64,000 bases of DNA from the NCBI GenBank assembly GCA_947501275.1, contig CANMVD010000001.1:992001-1056000 (forward strand), in the 5' to 3' direction. Below, in pieces: positions 8,740 to 17,861 of this stretch. The notes beneath the pieces were generated by a model. It made no database searches, was not told the DNA's origin, and was given only the letters and a program-made list of their open reading frames with translations. This stretch comes from an uncultured Tateyamaria sp. (GTDB lineage: Bacteria; Pseudomonadota; Alphaproteobacteria; Rhodobacterales; Rhodobacteraceae). The position numbers and the translations under genes are program-made. Every line of letters begins with the position of its first letter. Within the stretch, counting starts at the first letter, position 1.

Positions 8740-8970
8740 TTAGTCCGAGGAGTCGTCCGCAGATGACCCGATCAGTGTGATGACTGTAAGGCCCGCAACG
8801 ACGCCCATGGAGGACAGTACGATTGCTCCGCCTTCGGCTTGGCCTGCCAGTTGCTCGTTGCCTTGGCCGCCGGAAACTTTTGTGTTCAGTGGAACGTCGT
8901 TGGCCAGTGCGGCTGTGGACGTGGCCGCAACCAGAGCGGCTACGGAAATCAGTTTAAGTGCTTTTGTCAT
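8740..8970 (-). CDS. small exported YjbE/GfcA-like protein
   Basis: A 76-residue protein with a signal peptide (residues 1-23, ending ALA), a short Gly/Gln-rich segment (SGGQGNEQLAGQ) and a hydrophobic stretch (VVAGLTVITLIGSS) before an acidic DDSSD end. The size, composition and place immediately downstream of yjbF and yjbH point to a second YjbE/GfcA-like protein. AGGAG eight bases upstream supports the ATG at 8970 over one six codons earlier. It may be a small envelope peptide linked to polysaccharide export. Confidence 0.65.
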   Translation of the reverse strand: MTKALKLISVAALVAATSTAALANDVPLNTKVSGGQGNEQLAGQAEGGAIVLSSMGVVAGLTVITLIGSSADDSSD

Positions 8971-9087
8971 GATCAGGCTCCTGTTCATCTTTGACGCATA
9001 ACTAGTTCAATCCAGGTATCAAAACAATGAAGAACGATGTTTTGTTGCCTGTCCAGAGACTTGTTGGTGAAAAGTGCGGCTGAAAAG

Positions 9088-9771
9088 TTACTTTTTGAGA
9101 AGCCGCGTGCGGATGTAACCGAGTTCAGGGCTCGCCCATTGACGGGATTGCCAGACCGTACTGTCCCGTCGATCTACCCAAAAGTCATTGGTGATCTGTT
9201 CGTTTGAACCTGTGCAGCTTTCCTGCAAATGCACGACGCTGCGCTGTGTTCCCACAATGCTCAGGGTCGTGGGCCCGAGGTTTGACATGGTGCAGCTCAG
9301 GTTGATGCGGTCTGTTCCATTGTCGCCATTGCGCACAAACATGGCTCTTTGACCGGATCGCGCGCTGCGTGTTTGGATTGCGGCGACGGTCGAGGATGCA
9401 TCGCTGGAGCCAAGGTCGTTGCCCAACCCGCGTGTTGTCACCAGAATGCCGTCGCGGAAGACCAGGTTCGCATTATCCGCCGTGCGCCATGTCCGCAATT
9501 TGCCGGGACGTCTGTCGTTGCGATCCGAGAATGGAACGAGATAGGCCGTCGCGCCCCGTTCTTCGATCACGATTTCCAGCGATGAGACGGTCAGGCTATC
9601 AATCAGTGCCGGGGTCAATGTCGGCAGGGGTGGTGCCTTGGCTGTTGCAGCCCGGAAGTTGGTGTAGATCGTCTTGAGCTGTCCGGCCTGTGACAACGCG
9701 GTTTCGGAACCGCCCGAACACGCGCCCAGGGCAAGAACCGCGCCAAAACCAAAGCAGGTCAGTTTGCGCAT
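9088..9771 (-). CDS. yjbF: YjbF/GfcB-family outer-membrane lipoprotein
   Basis: About 227 residues beginning with a lipoprotein signal (hydrophobic segment then LALGAC, lipidated Cys at about residue 18). The remainder is beta-rich with a conserved-looking Trp/Arg-rich end (WQSRQW...). YjbF/GfcB lipoproteins are partners of YjbH/GfcD in group 4 capsule or related exopolysaccharide secretion. The start is placed at 9771, where TGATG overlaps the yjbH stop codon; an ATG at 9780 is also possible. Translationally coupled to yjbH. Confidence 0.82.
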   Translation of the reverse strand: MRKLTCFGFGAVLALGACSGGSETALSQAGQLKTIYTNFRAATAKAPPLPTLTPALIDSLTVSSLEIVIEERGATAYLVPFSDRNDRRPGKLRTWRTADNANLVFRDGILVTTRGLGNDLGSSDASSTVAAIQTRSARSGQRAMFVRNGDNGTDRINLSCTMSNLGPTTLSIVGTQRSVVHLQESCTGSNEQITNDFWVDRRDSTVWQSRQWASPELGYIRTRLLKK

Positions 9772-11939
9772 CAGTCCCATACCCGTCCCCAATCTGCGAC
9801 AAGATCTGTGCGGTGCCCGTCACGCACCTGTTCATAAAGCCGATCCGACACGTTCAGGCGTGCGCCGCCATCTCGTTGGATCGGCCGCAATGTTGTCGAA
9901 ACGACCTGACGTGTCGGTCTGCCTGTGAACCAGCTCAACGGAACACTGAGCGTGATCCCTTTGTCAAACGAGCCTTCGCCGAATTCCTCGGAGGACACAT
10001 CTGTCAGTGTGAAGAAGCCACCAACCCGCCAGCCGTTCGCAAATTGCCGTTCGAGCGTAAAGGTGGCGCCGACATCTCCTGCAAGGTAGCGACCTACGTC
10101 GATCTGACCGTAGTATCCTTTGCCGATGTCGTAATAGGCCGAGGCATGACCTGTGAACACGTCGTAATCCTGAAAGCCCAGCAATTGATCAAAGTTCCGC
10201 TGCCTTGCGTAGTTCACTTCAACCCCAAGGGCGAGACGGTTGTTGACGGGCTTCCACAGCAACTCGGTCGAGATGCCGCCGAACATTTGCTCCAGATAAC
10301 CTGCACTGACACGCGCATACGTATTCTTGCTGGGTTTCCACTGCTTGCTGACAAACAGGTTCTCGATGGTCGAGCCACCTTCCTGAGCATAAAGCCGGGC
10401 ATTGGTGCGGACTGGTTCCAACTGGGTATCGTTGACCTGATCGGAATCTTCGATATTGCCGGTCAGACGCTGGCGCAATTCACCAGACACCAGCCAGCCG
10501 GGCGCAAAGCGATAGCGCGCTTCAAGCGCGATACCGGCATCTGCGCGCACGGGTTGCTCTGCGTCAAAAAAGCTTGGTTGGAGATATGGGCCAAGCGACC
10601 AGCTAAAGCGCGGGTAGGCTTCTTCAACAACCACGGCGCCTTCGGAAGGACGCGGCGCGGCCTCATCAATTGTCGCGCGTGACAGCAGTAAGTCACTTGC
10701 GCCAGGTTCGAACTCCAGTGTCTCCAGATCGCGGCGGGACAGGGTGACCTTGGACAGGGACAGCCCGTTGTTGACCAGAACGATGTCAAACACGTCCACC
10801 GAAGGCGGCAGAATACGTGCCAAAGCGCGGGCAGTGCGGCCAACGACAATCGCCTGATTGTCAAACCGCACAGAAGACACGCGCGCTTCGGCACGGTTGG
10901 ACGACAGGACCGTCACCGTCTCGAGGCGGATGCCATCTTCGGCCAATTCAGGCTGGATTGCGTCACGAATGACGGTCGGCGCGCTTGATGAAGTGGACCA
11001 ACCTGTGTCGTAAGCTTGCGGATTGGCGTTGCGCGATGGGCGAACGATCACGGGACGCGGCGCTGCCAAGGTGAATTGCGTCGCCGGGCGCGTCGGGTTG
11101 AACTGGATCTGTGCGTTGAACCCGATTTCAGAACCATACAGATAGTATCCGCCCAAGCGGATTCGCTCGGACACCTGATACTCGACGCCGAAGTTCAGCC
11201 GCGAATCCCGCTCGAACACGCCGCGCGAAGTTTCGGGTTCGTAGTCATCGGGTGAGTATTCTGCCTTAAATCCAAGCCGGTCGTTCACTTGCCACTCGAC
11301 GCCGGCAAAGGGAGAGGCAGGCCCGCGGAACCATTCCCCTGTCGAGGGCGAGCCGCCCAAATCGAGGGGGTCAAAAGGTGGACGGTCGTCACCAAAGGGC
11401 GATCCGATATCACCGAGCCTCCCCAATCGTCCCCAGCCCAGACCTGCGGTGACCTTGAACCGCCCTGGAAGGCTGAGAGGACGGTCGAAATTCTTGGTCG
11501 CGACCACGTATTCGGCAGCGTAGATCCCGGTACCTGCAAAATCCTGCAGGCCGACGGTGATGGCCGGGCGATACTCCCCTTCGCGTGCCACAAGAAAGCG
11601 GACGTCAAAACTGCGATCGCGGTAGGTTTCAAATCCGTCCGAGTTCCAGTCCTGAATGCCGATGTACCGGAATGTTGCCGAAATGCGCGGCGAAAACTGG
11701 AATGTCAGGTTGGTCCGGGTTTGTCCCCCGAACGTAGACACGCCGATAGCCAGCTGCCCGGTGGGCAATGCCTCGCCGCTGGGCAGATCCACAAGACCGG
11801 GTACGCCATAAAAGTTAAGTGTCGGGCCTGTCGTAACCGTTTTCTCGGTCTTGTTCTGTGCAGCGACATATCCCGCACCTCCAAAAGCCAAGGCAAGTGT
11901 CACGCATCCCGCGCTGATTTTCTTTGTGGCGTGTTTCAC
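9771..11939 (-). CDS. yjbH: YjbH/GfcD-family outer-membrane polysaccharide protein
   Basis: A 722-residue protein with a signal peptide (ends VAAQ, about residue 27). The body is rich in alternating hydrophobic/aromatic strands (for instance FGVEYQVSERIRLGGYYLYG and AYYDIGKGYYGQIDVGRYLAG), as expected of an outer-membrane beta-barrel; an early segment NFYGVPGLVDLPSGEALPTG matches the YjbH start. E. coli YjbH is similar in size. It starts at GTG with AGGGA upstream. It lies between the 4,6-dehydratase gene and yjbF on the minus strand, and is probably the export or outer-membrane part of the exopolysaccharide system. Confidence 0.87.
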   Translation of the reverse strand: MKHATKKISAGCVTLALAFGGAGYVAAQNKTEKTVTTGPTLNFYGVPGLVDLPSGEALPTGQLAIGVSTFGGQTRTNLTFQFSPRISATFRYIGIQDWNSDGFETYRDRSFDVRFLVAREGEYRPAITVGLQDFAGTGIYAAEYVVATKNFDRPLSLPGRFKVTAGLGWGRLGRLGDIGSPFGDDRPPFDPLDLGGSPSTGEWFRGPASPFAGVEWQVNDRLGFKAEYSPDDYEPETSRGVFERDSRLNFGVEYQVSERIRLGGYYLYGSEIGFNAQIQFNPTRPATQFTLAAPRPVIVRPSRNANPQAYDTGWSTSSSAPTVIRDAIQPELAEDGIRLETVTVLSSNRAEARVSSVRFDNQAIVVGRTARALARILPPSVDVFDIVLVNNGLSLSKVTLSRRDLETLEFEPGASDLLLSRATIDEAAPRPSEGAVVVEEAYPRFSWSLGPYLQPSFFDAEQPVRADAGIALEARYRFAPGWLVSGELRQRLTGNIEDSDQVNDTQLEPVRTNARLYAQEGGSTIENLFVSKQWKPSKNTYARVSAGYLEQMFGGISTELLWKPVNNRLALGVEVNYARQRNFDQLLGFQDYDVFTGHASAYYDIGKGYYGQIDVGRYLAGDVGATFTLERQFANGWRVGGFFTLTDVSSEEFGEGSFDKGITLSVPLSWFTGRPTRQVVSTTLRPIQRDGGARLNVSDRLYEQVRDGHRTDLVADWGRVWD

Positions 11940-11951
11940 TGCAACGTCCCT

Positions 11952-11977
11952 ACGATCATTGGCCCACGATCATTGGG
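11952..11977. repeat. paired 11-base direct repeat upstream of yjbH
   Basis: ACGATCATTGG occurs twice, at 11952-11962 and 11967-11977, separated by four bases and ending 13 bases before the yjbH start. Copies lie about one and a half helical turns apart. This could be a regulator binding pair or a simple duplication; nothing else in the sequence tells which. Confidence 0.35.
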
Positions 11978-12054
11978 ATTGTTAGACCATGGACATAGCG
12001 TGCGGGCAACGCTCGGGATGCATGGTACCAGTAAGTGGCGGCAATGCGCGGCAT

Positions 12055-13962
12055 TCAGGATACAGGAGAGGCGACCTCGGCCGTGTCAGGGGCGGTACCG
12101 GTCTGTGCCCGGTAGCCATCGACCCAACGCAGCACCACTTCGCGGGCGGCGTCGTCATCGCTGGCTGCAAGCGCTTGGCGCAAGGCGCGCAGCACTGCAG
12201 CGACTTCGATCTCGCTCAGGGCTTCTTCGACCGCATAGAAGATCTTTTTGTGACCGGTTCCGATCAACGCACCGCTGAGCGTGAGTTCTTCGGTCATCTT
12301 TTCGCCGGGACGCAGACCCGTGAATTCTATCTCGATATCGCCATCTGGCGTGTTGGCGTCTCGTACTGTGTAGCCCGCGCTCTCGATGACTTGGCGTGCG
12401 AGCTGCTCGATCTTGACCGGTTTGCCCATGTCTAGAACAAAAACTTCGCCACCCTTGGCCATGGATCCCGCGCGCAGCACCAGATGTACGGCCTCTTGCA
12501 CGGTCATAAAGTATCGGGACACGTCCTGATGTGTGACCGTGAGGGGCCCACCCCTGCGCAACTGTTCCTGAAACAAGGGCACAACAGATCCCGAAGATCC
12601 GAGCACATTGCCAAAGCGCACAATAGAAAACACAAGGCCACTTGGTTTGGCCACCCGCACGGCCAGATCCTGCACCACCAGTTCGGCAAGCCTTTTGGAG
12701 GCCCCCATGATATTTGTGGGTCGCACAGCCTTGTCAGAGGAGATCAGCACAAAGCGTTCAACCCCGGCATTGGTGGCCTCGGTAACCAGTGTCTGCGTGC
12801 CAAGCACGTTGTTTGCCAGTCCAGCCAGCGGGTTCACCTCGACCAACGGCACGTGTTTGTAAGCGGCTGCGTGCAGCACAACCTGGATCTTGTGTTCGCT
12901 GAGCACGCGGCGCACCTGTCGCGCGTCGGTGACTGATCCAAGGATCGGCACAATCTGGATGCCACTGCCCTCGGCCAGTTGCTGGATTTCCTGATGGACC
13001 TGATAGAGGGCCAATTCGCTCAGTTCGTACAGCACGATCTTGGAGGGCATACATTCCAGCACCTGGCGGCAAAGTTCTGAGCCGATGGACCCCCCTGCAC
13101 CCGACACCAATACGACACGACGGAAATAGGCAGCTTCGCCCTGCCCGGGGCCCGTGCTGACCTCGTCCCGGCCCAAGAAGTTGCGCGCGTTGATCGGGGT
13201 CAGCTTTTCGACAAGTGCCTCTTCTCCGATGAGTTGGGAAAAGGATGGCAGCGTTTGCACCTCAAGCCCCATTTTCTGGAGACGGCGCGCAATCTGCATC
13301 TGTTTGGGTTGTGTCTGTGACGGCATCGCCAGCAACACACGGTCGATTTGTTTTTCGGCCACGATTTCAGCAATGCGGACAGGGCTATAGACGGGCAGGC
13401 GCAAAACACTGACCCCCTGGAGTGCCTGACTGTCATCCACAAAGGCGACGGGTTCGATCACTTCGTGGCTGCGCAAGGCGGACACCAGTTGCATACCGGT
13501 CGTCCCGGCACCGTAAATCAGCACGCGGCACCTGTCGGTGCCCTGACGATAAATGGCGAGCACAATCTGCAACAGGATTGCCCGGCTGATGGCCGAAAAC
13601 ACAAAGTAGGTGATCCCAAAGACAACCTGCGTGCTGAACGGCAGCGGCACATTGATCGCCATGGCAAGCAGGGTCGACACAATGGCAAGCAACCCTGCAA
13701 ACAGAGCGGTTTGCCCGATTGAAGACGCCTCGTAATCGTTGAGGGTCGTGGAACTGATCCCCAACCACAGCGACAACGCCGCAGCGGACACAATCAGGTA
13801 GGGCAAGACGGGCAGATAGGCCCACATCATGTTCAAAGCGCCGCCAATGGGCAATTGCAAGCTAAAGGCGAACAGCAGGGCAGCCGGAATCAACAGGCAG
13901 TCGATTACGATGAAAATGTTGCGCTTTTGCGTGCGCGACATTGATTTGAGTAAGTTCAGCAT
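12055..13962 (-). CDS. membrane-bound UDP-sugar 4,6-dehydratase (WbpM/PglF/CapD type)
   Basis: A 635-residue protein. Four membrane helices fill residues 16-135, followed by a Rossmann-like domain (VLIYGAGTTG at 147-156) and a second NAD-binding SDR domain starting VVLVSGAGGSIGSE (283-296). Catalytic-type residues are SSDK (408-411) and the MGASK segment (419-423), with Met in place of the usual Tyr as in PglF and WbpM. Such enzymes turn UDP-GlcNAc into a 4-keto-6-deoxy sugar, the first step to diamino- or deoxyamino-sugars. It is encoded between the sugar transferase and yjbH genes, which supports a role in making the exopolysaccharide's first sugar. Confidence 0.9.
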   Translation of the reverse strand: MLNLLKSMSRTQKRNIFIVIDCLLIPAALLFAFSLQLPIGGALNMMWAYLPVLPYLIVSAAALSLWLGISSTTLNDYEASSIGQTALFAGLLAIVSTLLAMAINVPLPFSTQVVFGITYFVFSAISRAILLQIVLAIYRQGTDRCRVLIYGAGTTGMQLVSALRSHEVIEPVAFVDDSQALQGVSVLRLPVYSPVRIAEIVAEKQIDRVLLAMPSQTQPKQMQIARRLQKMGLEVQTLPSFSQLIGEEALVEKLTPINARNFLGRDEVSTGPGQGEAAYFRRVVLVSGAGGSIGSELCRQVLECMPSKIVLYELSELALYQVHQEIQQLAEGSGIQIVPILGSVTDARQVRRVLSEHKIQVVLHAAAYKHVPLVEVNPLAGLANNVLGTQTLVTEATNAGVERFVLISSDKAVRPTNIMGASKRLAELVVQDLAVRVAKPSGLVFSIVRFGNVLGSSGSVVPLFQEQLRRGGPLTVTHQDVSRYFMTVQEAVHLVLRAGSMAKGGEVFVLDMGKPVKIEQLARQVIESAGYTVRDANTPDGDIEIEFTGLRPGEKMTEELTLSGALIGTGHKKIFYAVEEALSEIEVAAVLRALRQALAASDDDAAREVVLRWVDGYRAQTGTAPDTAEVASPVS

Positions 13963-14109
13963 TCTGCCCCTGCGCCGATTACTTCGGCATATTCGTACTA
14001 TGAGTTTTGGCTACCACGCCTTCTCTAAAAAAATGATCCGCAAATTCGACACGCCCGTGTTCCCGCGGAAATTGGCGCAGAACGCCAAAGCGTGCCCAAA
14101 AATTGTGCA

Positions 14110-14125
14110 AATACTGTACCGTATT
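14110..14125. promoter_or_regulatory. near-palindrome upstream of the 4,6-dehydratase gene
   Basis: AATAC at 14110-14114 and GTATT at 14121-14125 form an inverted repeat around TGTACC, itself nearly self-complementary. It lies about 150 bases before the dehydratase start in the 210-base gap between the two polysaccharide genes, the only sizeable gap in this minus-strand block, so a promoter with an operator is plausible there. Confidence 0.35.
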
Positions 14126-14172
14126 GGCACATAGAACGTGATTCGGTAAAGCCGGGGCAGGCCATTTCCCGC

Positions 14173-14787
14173 CTACCTGTTGCGGCGGAAAAGGTTGCCA
14201 ATCGTTTGAAACACAAGATCAAAGTCGTAGCACATGTTCTGATGGCGTTGATAAATCAGATCAAGCCGCGCCTTTCGTGGCACGCAGATCCGGGTGTAGA
14301 CGTCATCTGTTTCCTCGCGCGTGGAGCAGCGCGCCAGCAGCCTGTCTTCGTGTTTGTGAAACTTGATCGTGGCAAGCCCTGTTACACCGGGCCGTGATTT
14401 CAGAACCTCGCTGTAAACCTCGGGAAACCGCTCGACATATTCCCTGAGGGGCGGGCGTGGGCCAACAAAGCTCAGATCACCCTTGAGGATGTTCCAAAGC
14501 TGGGGGAATTCGTCCAGACGTTTGGCGCGCAGTTTCGCGCCCATCGGCGTGATCCGCGCGTCCTTGTCGCCGCCTGATACCCCTGCGTCTTCCTTGACGA
14601 CTGTCATGGTGCGGAATTTGACCAGCCCAAAACTCTGGGTTGGGGTTTTCATACGCTCGGCGACATAGAACAGCGGCAAGCCCTGTTTCCGCCAGATCAC
14701 GACGATGAGGTACAGGATAACCGGCCCAAGGATCACAACCAGCAGACTGGCAAAGAACAGATCATAGATGCGTTTTGACCAGGTCAT
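14173..14787 (-). CDS. phosphoglycosyl transferase (undecaprenyl-phosphate sugar-1-phosphate transferase)
   Basis: A 204-residue initiating enzyme that moves a sugar-1-phosphate from a UDP-sugar to undecaprenyl phosphate on the cytoplasmic face of the inner membrane. It has one N-terminal membrane segment (about residues 8-32), KFRTM, and the RLDEFPQLWNILKGDLSFVG core with the Asp-Glu catalytic dyad and GPRPP. The short length matches the monotopic PglC-like class rather than long WbaP types. The ATG at 14787 overlaps the stop of the upstream epimerase gene (ATGA); longer in-frame starts run into that gene. Confidence 0.92.
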   Translation of the reverse strand: MTWSKRIYDLFFASLLVVILGPVILYLIVVIWRKQGLPLFYVAERMKTPTQSFGLVKFRTMTVVKEDAGVSGGDKDARITPMGAKLRAKRLDEFPQLWNILKGDLSFVGPRPPLREYVERFPEVYSEVLKSRPGVTGLATIKFHKHEDRLLARCSTREETDDVYTRICVPRKARLDLIYQRHQNMCYDFDLVFQTIGNLFRRNR

Positions 14788-15566
14788 CAGGTATCTTGCG
14801 TTCCATTCCATTGCGCGACCAGCCCCGCAGGCGTGCTGTCGCTGTCTTGAAACGCAGTGAATCCACAAAGCCGCGAGGTGTCGAGGGTAACTTGTGCGAT
14901 GGTTTCCCCATTGGCGGATCTTGGCGACCATGCCAGCCCCGCCGCGTCCAGCAAGTCCCCCATGGCGACCGCGCCGGGTGCGGCAACGTTCATGACCGCG
15001 GGCAGCCCTTGGGTATGGCAAAGGTCATGCATGATGCGCGCCAGTGACTGCAGACCGATGTAACTGCGACGGGGTGTGCTGCCGTTCTCAAAGCTGTCGA
15101 GTGCAAAGCCGGGCTTCCAGCCGCCAAGGATCGCGTCGGCACCCGCGATGTTGCCTAGCCGCAGTGCTGTGTTGGGGTGCGTATGAGCGGCGGCCATATG
15201 TTCCATCGCGACTTTGGCATGACCGTATTCATTGCGCGGTGCGGTCGGGGTCTCTTCGCTCAGCAGACCGGATTGCCGCCCATACACGGCTGCCGAAGAC
15301 ATCAGGAACACGTGCCCTGCCCCGGACGCCGCCGCGGCATCAAGCGTCAGCTCGGCGAGTGTCGTGTTCAGGGACATGGGGCGGTCCGTCCCGTATGTGA
15401 CCCCGGCCAGACAGATCACCGCAGATGCGCCCCGCAAGGCGCTGATCAGCTGTGCGCGATCCAGTAGATCCACATCGACGCGACTGTGCCACGCGGCGTC
15501 ACCCGGCCAATGGGGCCGGATCAGCCGTCCGAGTTTTCCGCCAGCACCAAGAATAACGATGCCCAT
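14787..15566 (-). CDS. NAD-dependent sugar epimerase/reductase (SDR)
   Basis: A 259-residue extended-SDR protein: LGAGGKLGR nucleotide-binding loop at residues 6-14, MSSAAVYG and the Tyr-x3-Lys pair in EYGHAK. A nucleotide-sugar 4-epimerase or 4-keto reductase role would fit its place between the glycosyltransferase and phosphoglycosyl transferase genes: the dehydratase makes a 4-keto sugar that such an enzyme could reduce. It is somewhat shorter than canonical UDP-sugar epimerases. Four-base overlap with the downstream gene and three bases from the upstream glycosyltransferase. Confidence 0.82.
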   Translation of the reverse strand: MGIVILGAGGKLGRLIRPHWPGDAAWHSRVDVDLLDRAQLISALRGASAVICLAGVTYGTDRPMSLNTTLAELTLDAAAASGAGHVFLMSSAAVYGRQSGLLSEETPTAPRNEYGHAKVAMEHMAAAHTHPNTALRLGNIAGADAILGGWKPGFALDSFENGSTPRRSYIGLQSLARIMHDLCHTQGLPAVMNVAAPGAVAMGDLLDAAGLAWSPRSANGETIAQVTLDTSRLCGFTAFQDSDSTPAGLVAQWNGTQDT

Positions 15567-15569
15567 GAT

Positions 15570-16817
15570 TCAGGGTACGGGAACGTGTTTGTCGGCGGGC
15601 AGCAATCCGTTGATCTGGCGAATATGTTCGGGCAGGCACACATTCAGGAAATCATAGTTGGCCACGACATGATCACGGGCCGCAGGGCCAAGGTGGGCGT
15701 AGTTGCGTGGCTTTTGCAGCACGTCAACAACCTGCGCGGCAATCGCCTCGGGGTCAAAGAAATCAACAAGCATACCCGTTTCGCCATGGGTGACGGCCTC
15801 CCGTACTGGAGGGACATCACTGGCCACGATGGTCGCGCCCATCGACATACTTTCCAGCAGCGACCATGACAGGACAAACGGCATGGTCAGATAAATGTGG
15901 CAACTGCTGATCTGGATAATCGACTGGTAGTTTTCATACGGCACCTGCCCAAGGAAATGCAGCCGATCCCAGTCCAGCAGATGCCCGACTTCTTCCTCCA
16001 TTTGTCCGCGCAGCCCACCTGGATGCTTGGACTTGCCGCCATAAGAGGTGTCATTGCCGCCAATCACCAGAATGCGGGCGTTGGGCCTTGCTTTTTGGAT
16101 ATGGGGCAAGGCTCGCATGAACTGGTGAAAACCGCGCGTGGTCTCGAGGTTGCGCGCCATGTAGGTCACAATTTCATCTTGGCGTGTCAAAGGCCGCCCG
16201 ATGCGTCCCAGAGTGACGCTTGCCTTTTTCTTGGGCACCAGTTTGTCGGTTCGAATGCCGTCGTGGCAGACGTAGATCTTGTCGTGAAAGCTTTTGGGGA
16301 ACCGATTTCGTTGCCACATCGTCGGGCTGTGGCCCAGCGTCACCTGCTCAATATTGTAGAGCGGGACGACATTGTGCCCTTCCATGAGATAGGGCGAATG
16401 TTCGGTTGGTGGGTTTTCCGGATCAAAGCCGACCGGTCCGCCATGCACCGAATAATAATACTCGAAAAAGCCGATAATGGGCGTGTCGGGGAGAACTTGC
16501 CGGAAAAAGCTCATCTCGCCCCAACCGACGTGACCGATCACGATATCCGGTGTGAACCCGTCCGCGACAATTTGCTTGAGCGCCATCACCGCACCAAACC
16601 CGTTTCCGGCGGCATTTTCCCACGTTTTGGAAAGGCCATAGCCATCGTCGGCAGCCTTGTGATGCGATTTGTAAATCACGTTGCGCACGCCACCCAGATC
16701 GGGGGCGTTCTTGCGTTGGGTCAGAAAGACGATCTCGTGCCCACCTTGCGCTGCAAGCCATTGGATCAGTTCGCGGTATTGACCGGGCATGTTCTGGTGA
16801 ACGAACAGAAGTTTCAT
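15570..16817 (-). CDS. glycosyltransferase family 4 protein
   Basis: A 415-residue GT-B fold retaining glycosyltransferase. The N-terminus MKLLFVHQNMPGQY is typical of one family-4 subgroup; the C-terminal Rossmann domain includes RNLETTRGFHQFMRALP and the late SWSLLESMSMGATIVASDVPP region holding the conserved Glu that contacts the donor sugar. No membrane helix. Expected to add a sugar to the lipid-linked exopolysaccharide repeat on the cytoplasmic side. First gene of the minus-strand polysaccharide run, three bases before the epimerase gene. Confidence 0.88.
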   Translation of the reverse strand: MKLLFVHQNMPGQYRELIQWLAAQGGHEIVFLTQRKNAPDLGGVRNVIYKSHHKAADDGYGLSKTWENAAGNGFGAVMALKQIVADGFTPDIVIGHVGWGEMSFFRQVLPDTPIIGFFEYYYSVHGGPVGFDPENPPTEHSPYLMEGHNVVPLYNIEQVTLGHSPTMWQRNRFPKSFHDKIYVCHDGIRTDKLVPKKKASVTLGRIGRPLTRQDEIVTYMARNLETTRGFHQFMRALPHIQKARPNARILVIGGNDTSYGGKSKHPGGLRGQMEEEVGHLLDWDRLHFLGQVPYENYQSIIQISSCHIYLTMPFVLSWSLLESMSMGATIVASDVPPVREAVTHGETGMLVDFFDPEAIAAQVVDVLQKPRNYAHLGPAARDHVVANYDFLNVCLPEHIRQINGLLPADKHVPVP

Positions 16818-16880
16818 TTGACCCTCATTGGTGTCTTGTCTCTTGCTTAGCGTGCAGGCGGTGCGCTGTGCAATCTGTCC

Positions 16881-17861
16881 CTACCCGGGCCAAATCGCAC
16901 CTGTGCCACGTTTTTCCTGCCCCGGGCTAAGCCCAAATGTGTTTCTGTAACTCTTGGAAAAGTGCGACAGCGACTGAAACCCACAGGCGACGCATATGTC
17001 TGTCACGCTCAGGCTTGTCTGGCGCAGCAGGCCGCGCGCTTTTTCCAGACGCAGTTGCAGGTAGTGCCGTTTGGGTGACACACCGAGATGCTTGGCAAAG
17101 ACCCGTTCAAGCTGACGGGTGCTCAGCGCCACGAGGGCGGCGATCTCGTCCGGGCGCAGTGGATCTTCGAGGTTGTTTTCCATGATTTGCAGGGCCAAAC
17201 CCAACTTGCCATGTGCAATGTCGGTGCGGGCTCGTCGGGACAGACGTTGGCCGTGGCTGGCGGCACGCGGGTCTGTGTACACCATCTGATCGGCCACCCA
17301 TGTCGCCAGATCATCACCATAATCCTGTCGGATCCGGTCCAGCATCATGTCCATCGACGCGGCCCCGCCCGCGGTCGTGAAAACTTTACCGTCCACCGAG
17401 AACAACGTGCTTTCCACGATCACGTCAGGCAGCAGTTCGGTCAGCGCGTCGTGGTATTCCCAGTGGGTTGTGACTGTCTTGCCCTTGAGTAAGCCAGCCA
17501 GCGCAAGCGTGTAGGTACCCGACGACAAAGCCCCAAAATCCATGCCCTTGCGTGTTTCGCGCCTGAGCCAGTTCAGGACTGCTCGGCTGCTGTTTTCGCC
17601 AGCCTCGTCCCCGGCGCATACAACCAGTGTTTCGTCCCTGTCCAGCGCAGGCAGGGCAGCATCAACGGCGGTTGTGACTCCGTTATATGCGGGGACCGGA
17701 GCGCCCGTTTCCCCGATCAGCCGCCAAGTATAAAATATCTGACCAGATGGATGCAGATTGGCAAGGCTGAGGGCCTCCAGTGCGCAGGCAAACCCGAGTT
17801 GAGAATAACCGGGGATCAGCAGGAAGGCAAAGCGCCTTGGCTCATTCGCCTCAGGCGGCAA
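16881..17861 (-). CDS. GlxA-family regulator (DJ-1/PfpI domain plus AraC helix-turn-helix)
   Basis: A 326-residue transcription factor: residues of about 10-190 form a DJ-1/PfpI-like domain (FAFLLIPGYSQLGFACALEAL; SSGTYTLALAGLL where the nucleophile Cys of true amidases is absent), and the last 100 residues form an AraC-type double helix-turn-helix (STRQLERVFAKHLG, ICVACGFQSLSHFSKSYR). Relatives control catabolism of glycine betaine, arginine or other amines. The only plausible start is a TTG at 17861, overlapping the upstream gene's end by 11 bases; no ATG or GTG lies near. Confidence 0.88.
   Translation of the reverse strand: MPPEANEPRRFAFLLIPGYSQLGFACALEALSLANLHPSGQIFYTWRLIGETGAPVPAYNGVTTAVDAALPALDRDETLVVCAGDEAGENSSRAVLNWLRRETRKGMDFGALSSGTYTLALAGLLKGKTVTTHWEYHDALTELLPDVIVESTLFSVDGKVFTTAGGAASMDMMLDRIRQDYGDDLATWVADQMVYTDPRAASHGQRLSRRARTDIAHGKLGLALQIMENNLEDPLRPDEIAALVALSTRQLERVFAKHLGVSPKRHYLQLRLEKARGLLRQTSLSVTDICVACGFQSLSHFSKSYRNTFGLSPGQEKRGTGAIWPG

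Noticed and set aside
9690-10682. 330-codon plus-strand frame antisense to yjbH/yjbF
   Set aside because: No motif or ribosome site; the minus strand encodes the YjbF and YjbH proteins with proper signals.
11289-12278. 329-codon plus-strand frame across the yjbH and dehydratase 3' regions
   Set aside because: Antisense to two well-supported genes, with low-complexity Arg/Pro-rich translation.
15897-16850. 317-codon plus-strand frame over the glycosyltransferase gene
   Set aside because: Shadow of a clear GT4 gene; no independent support.
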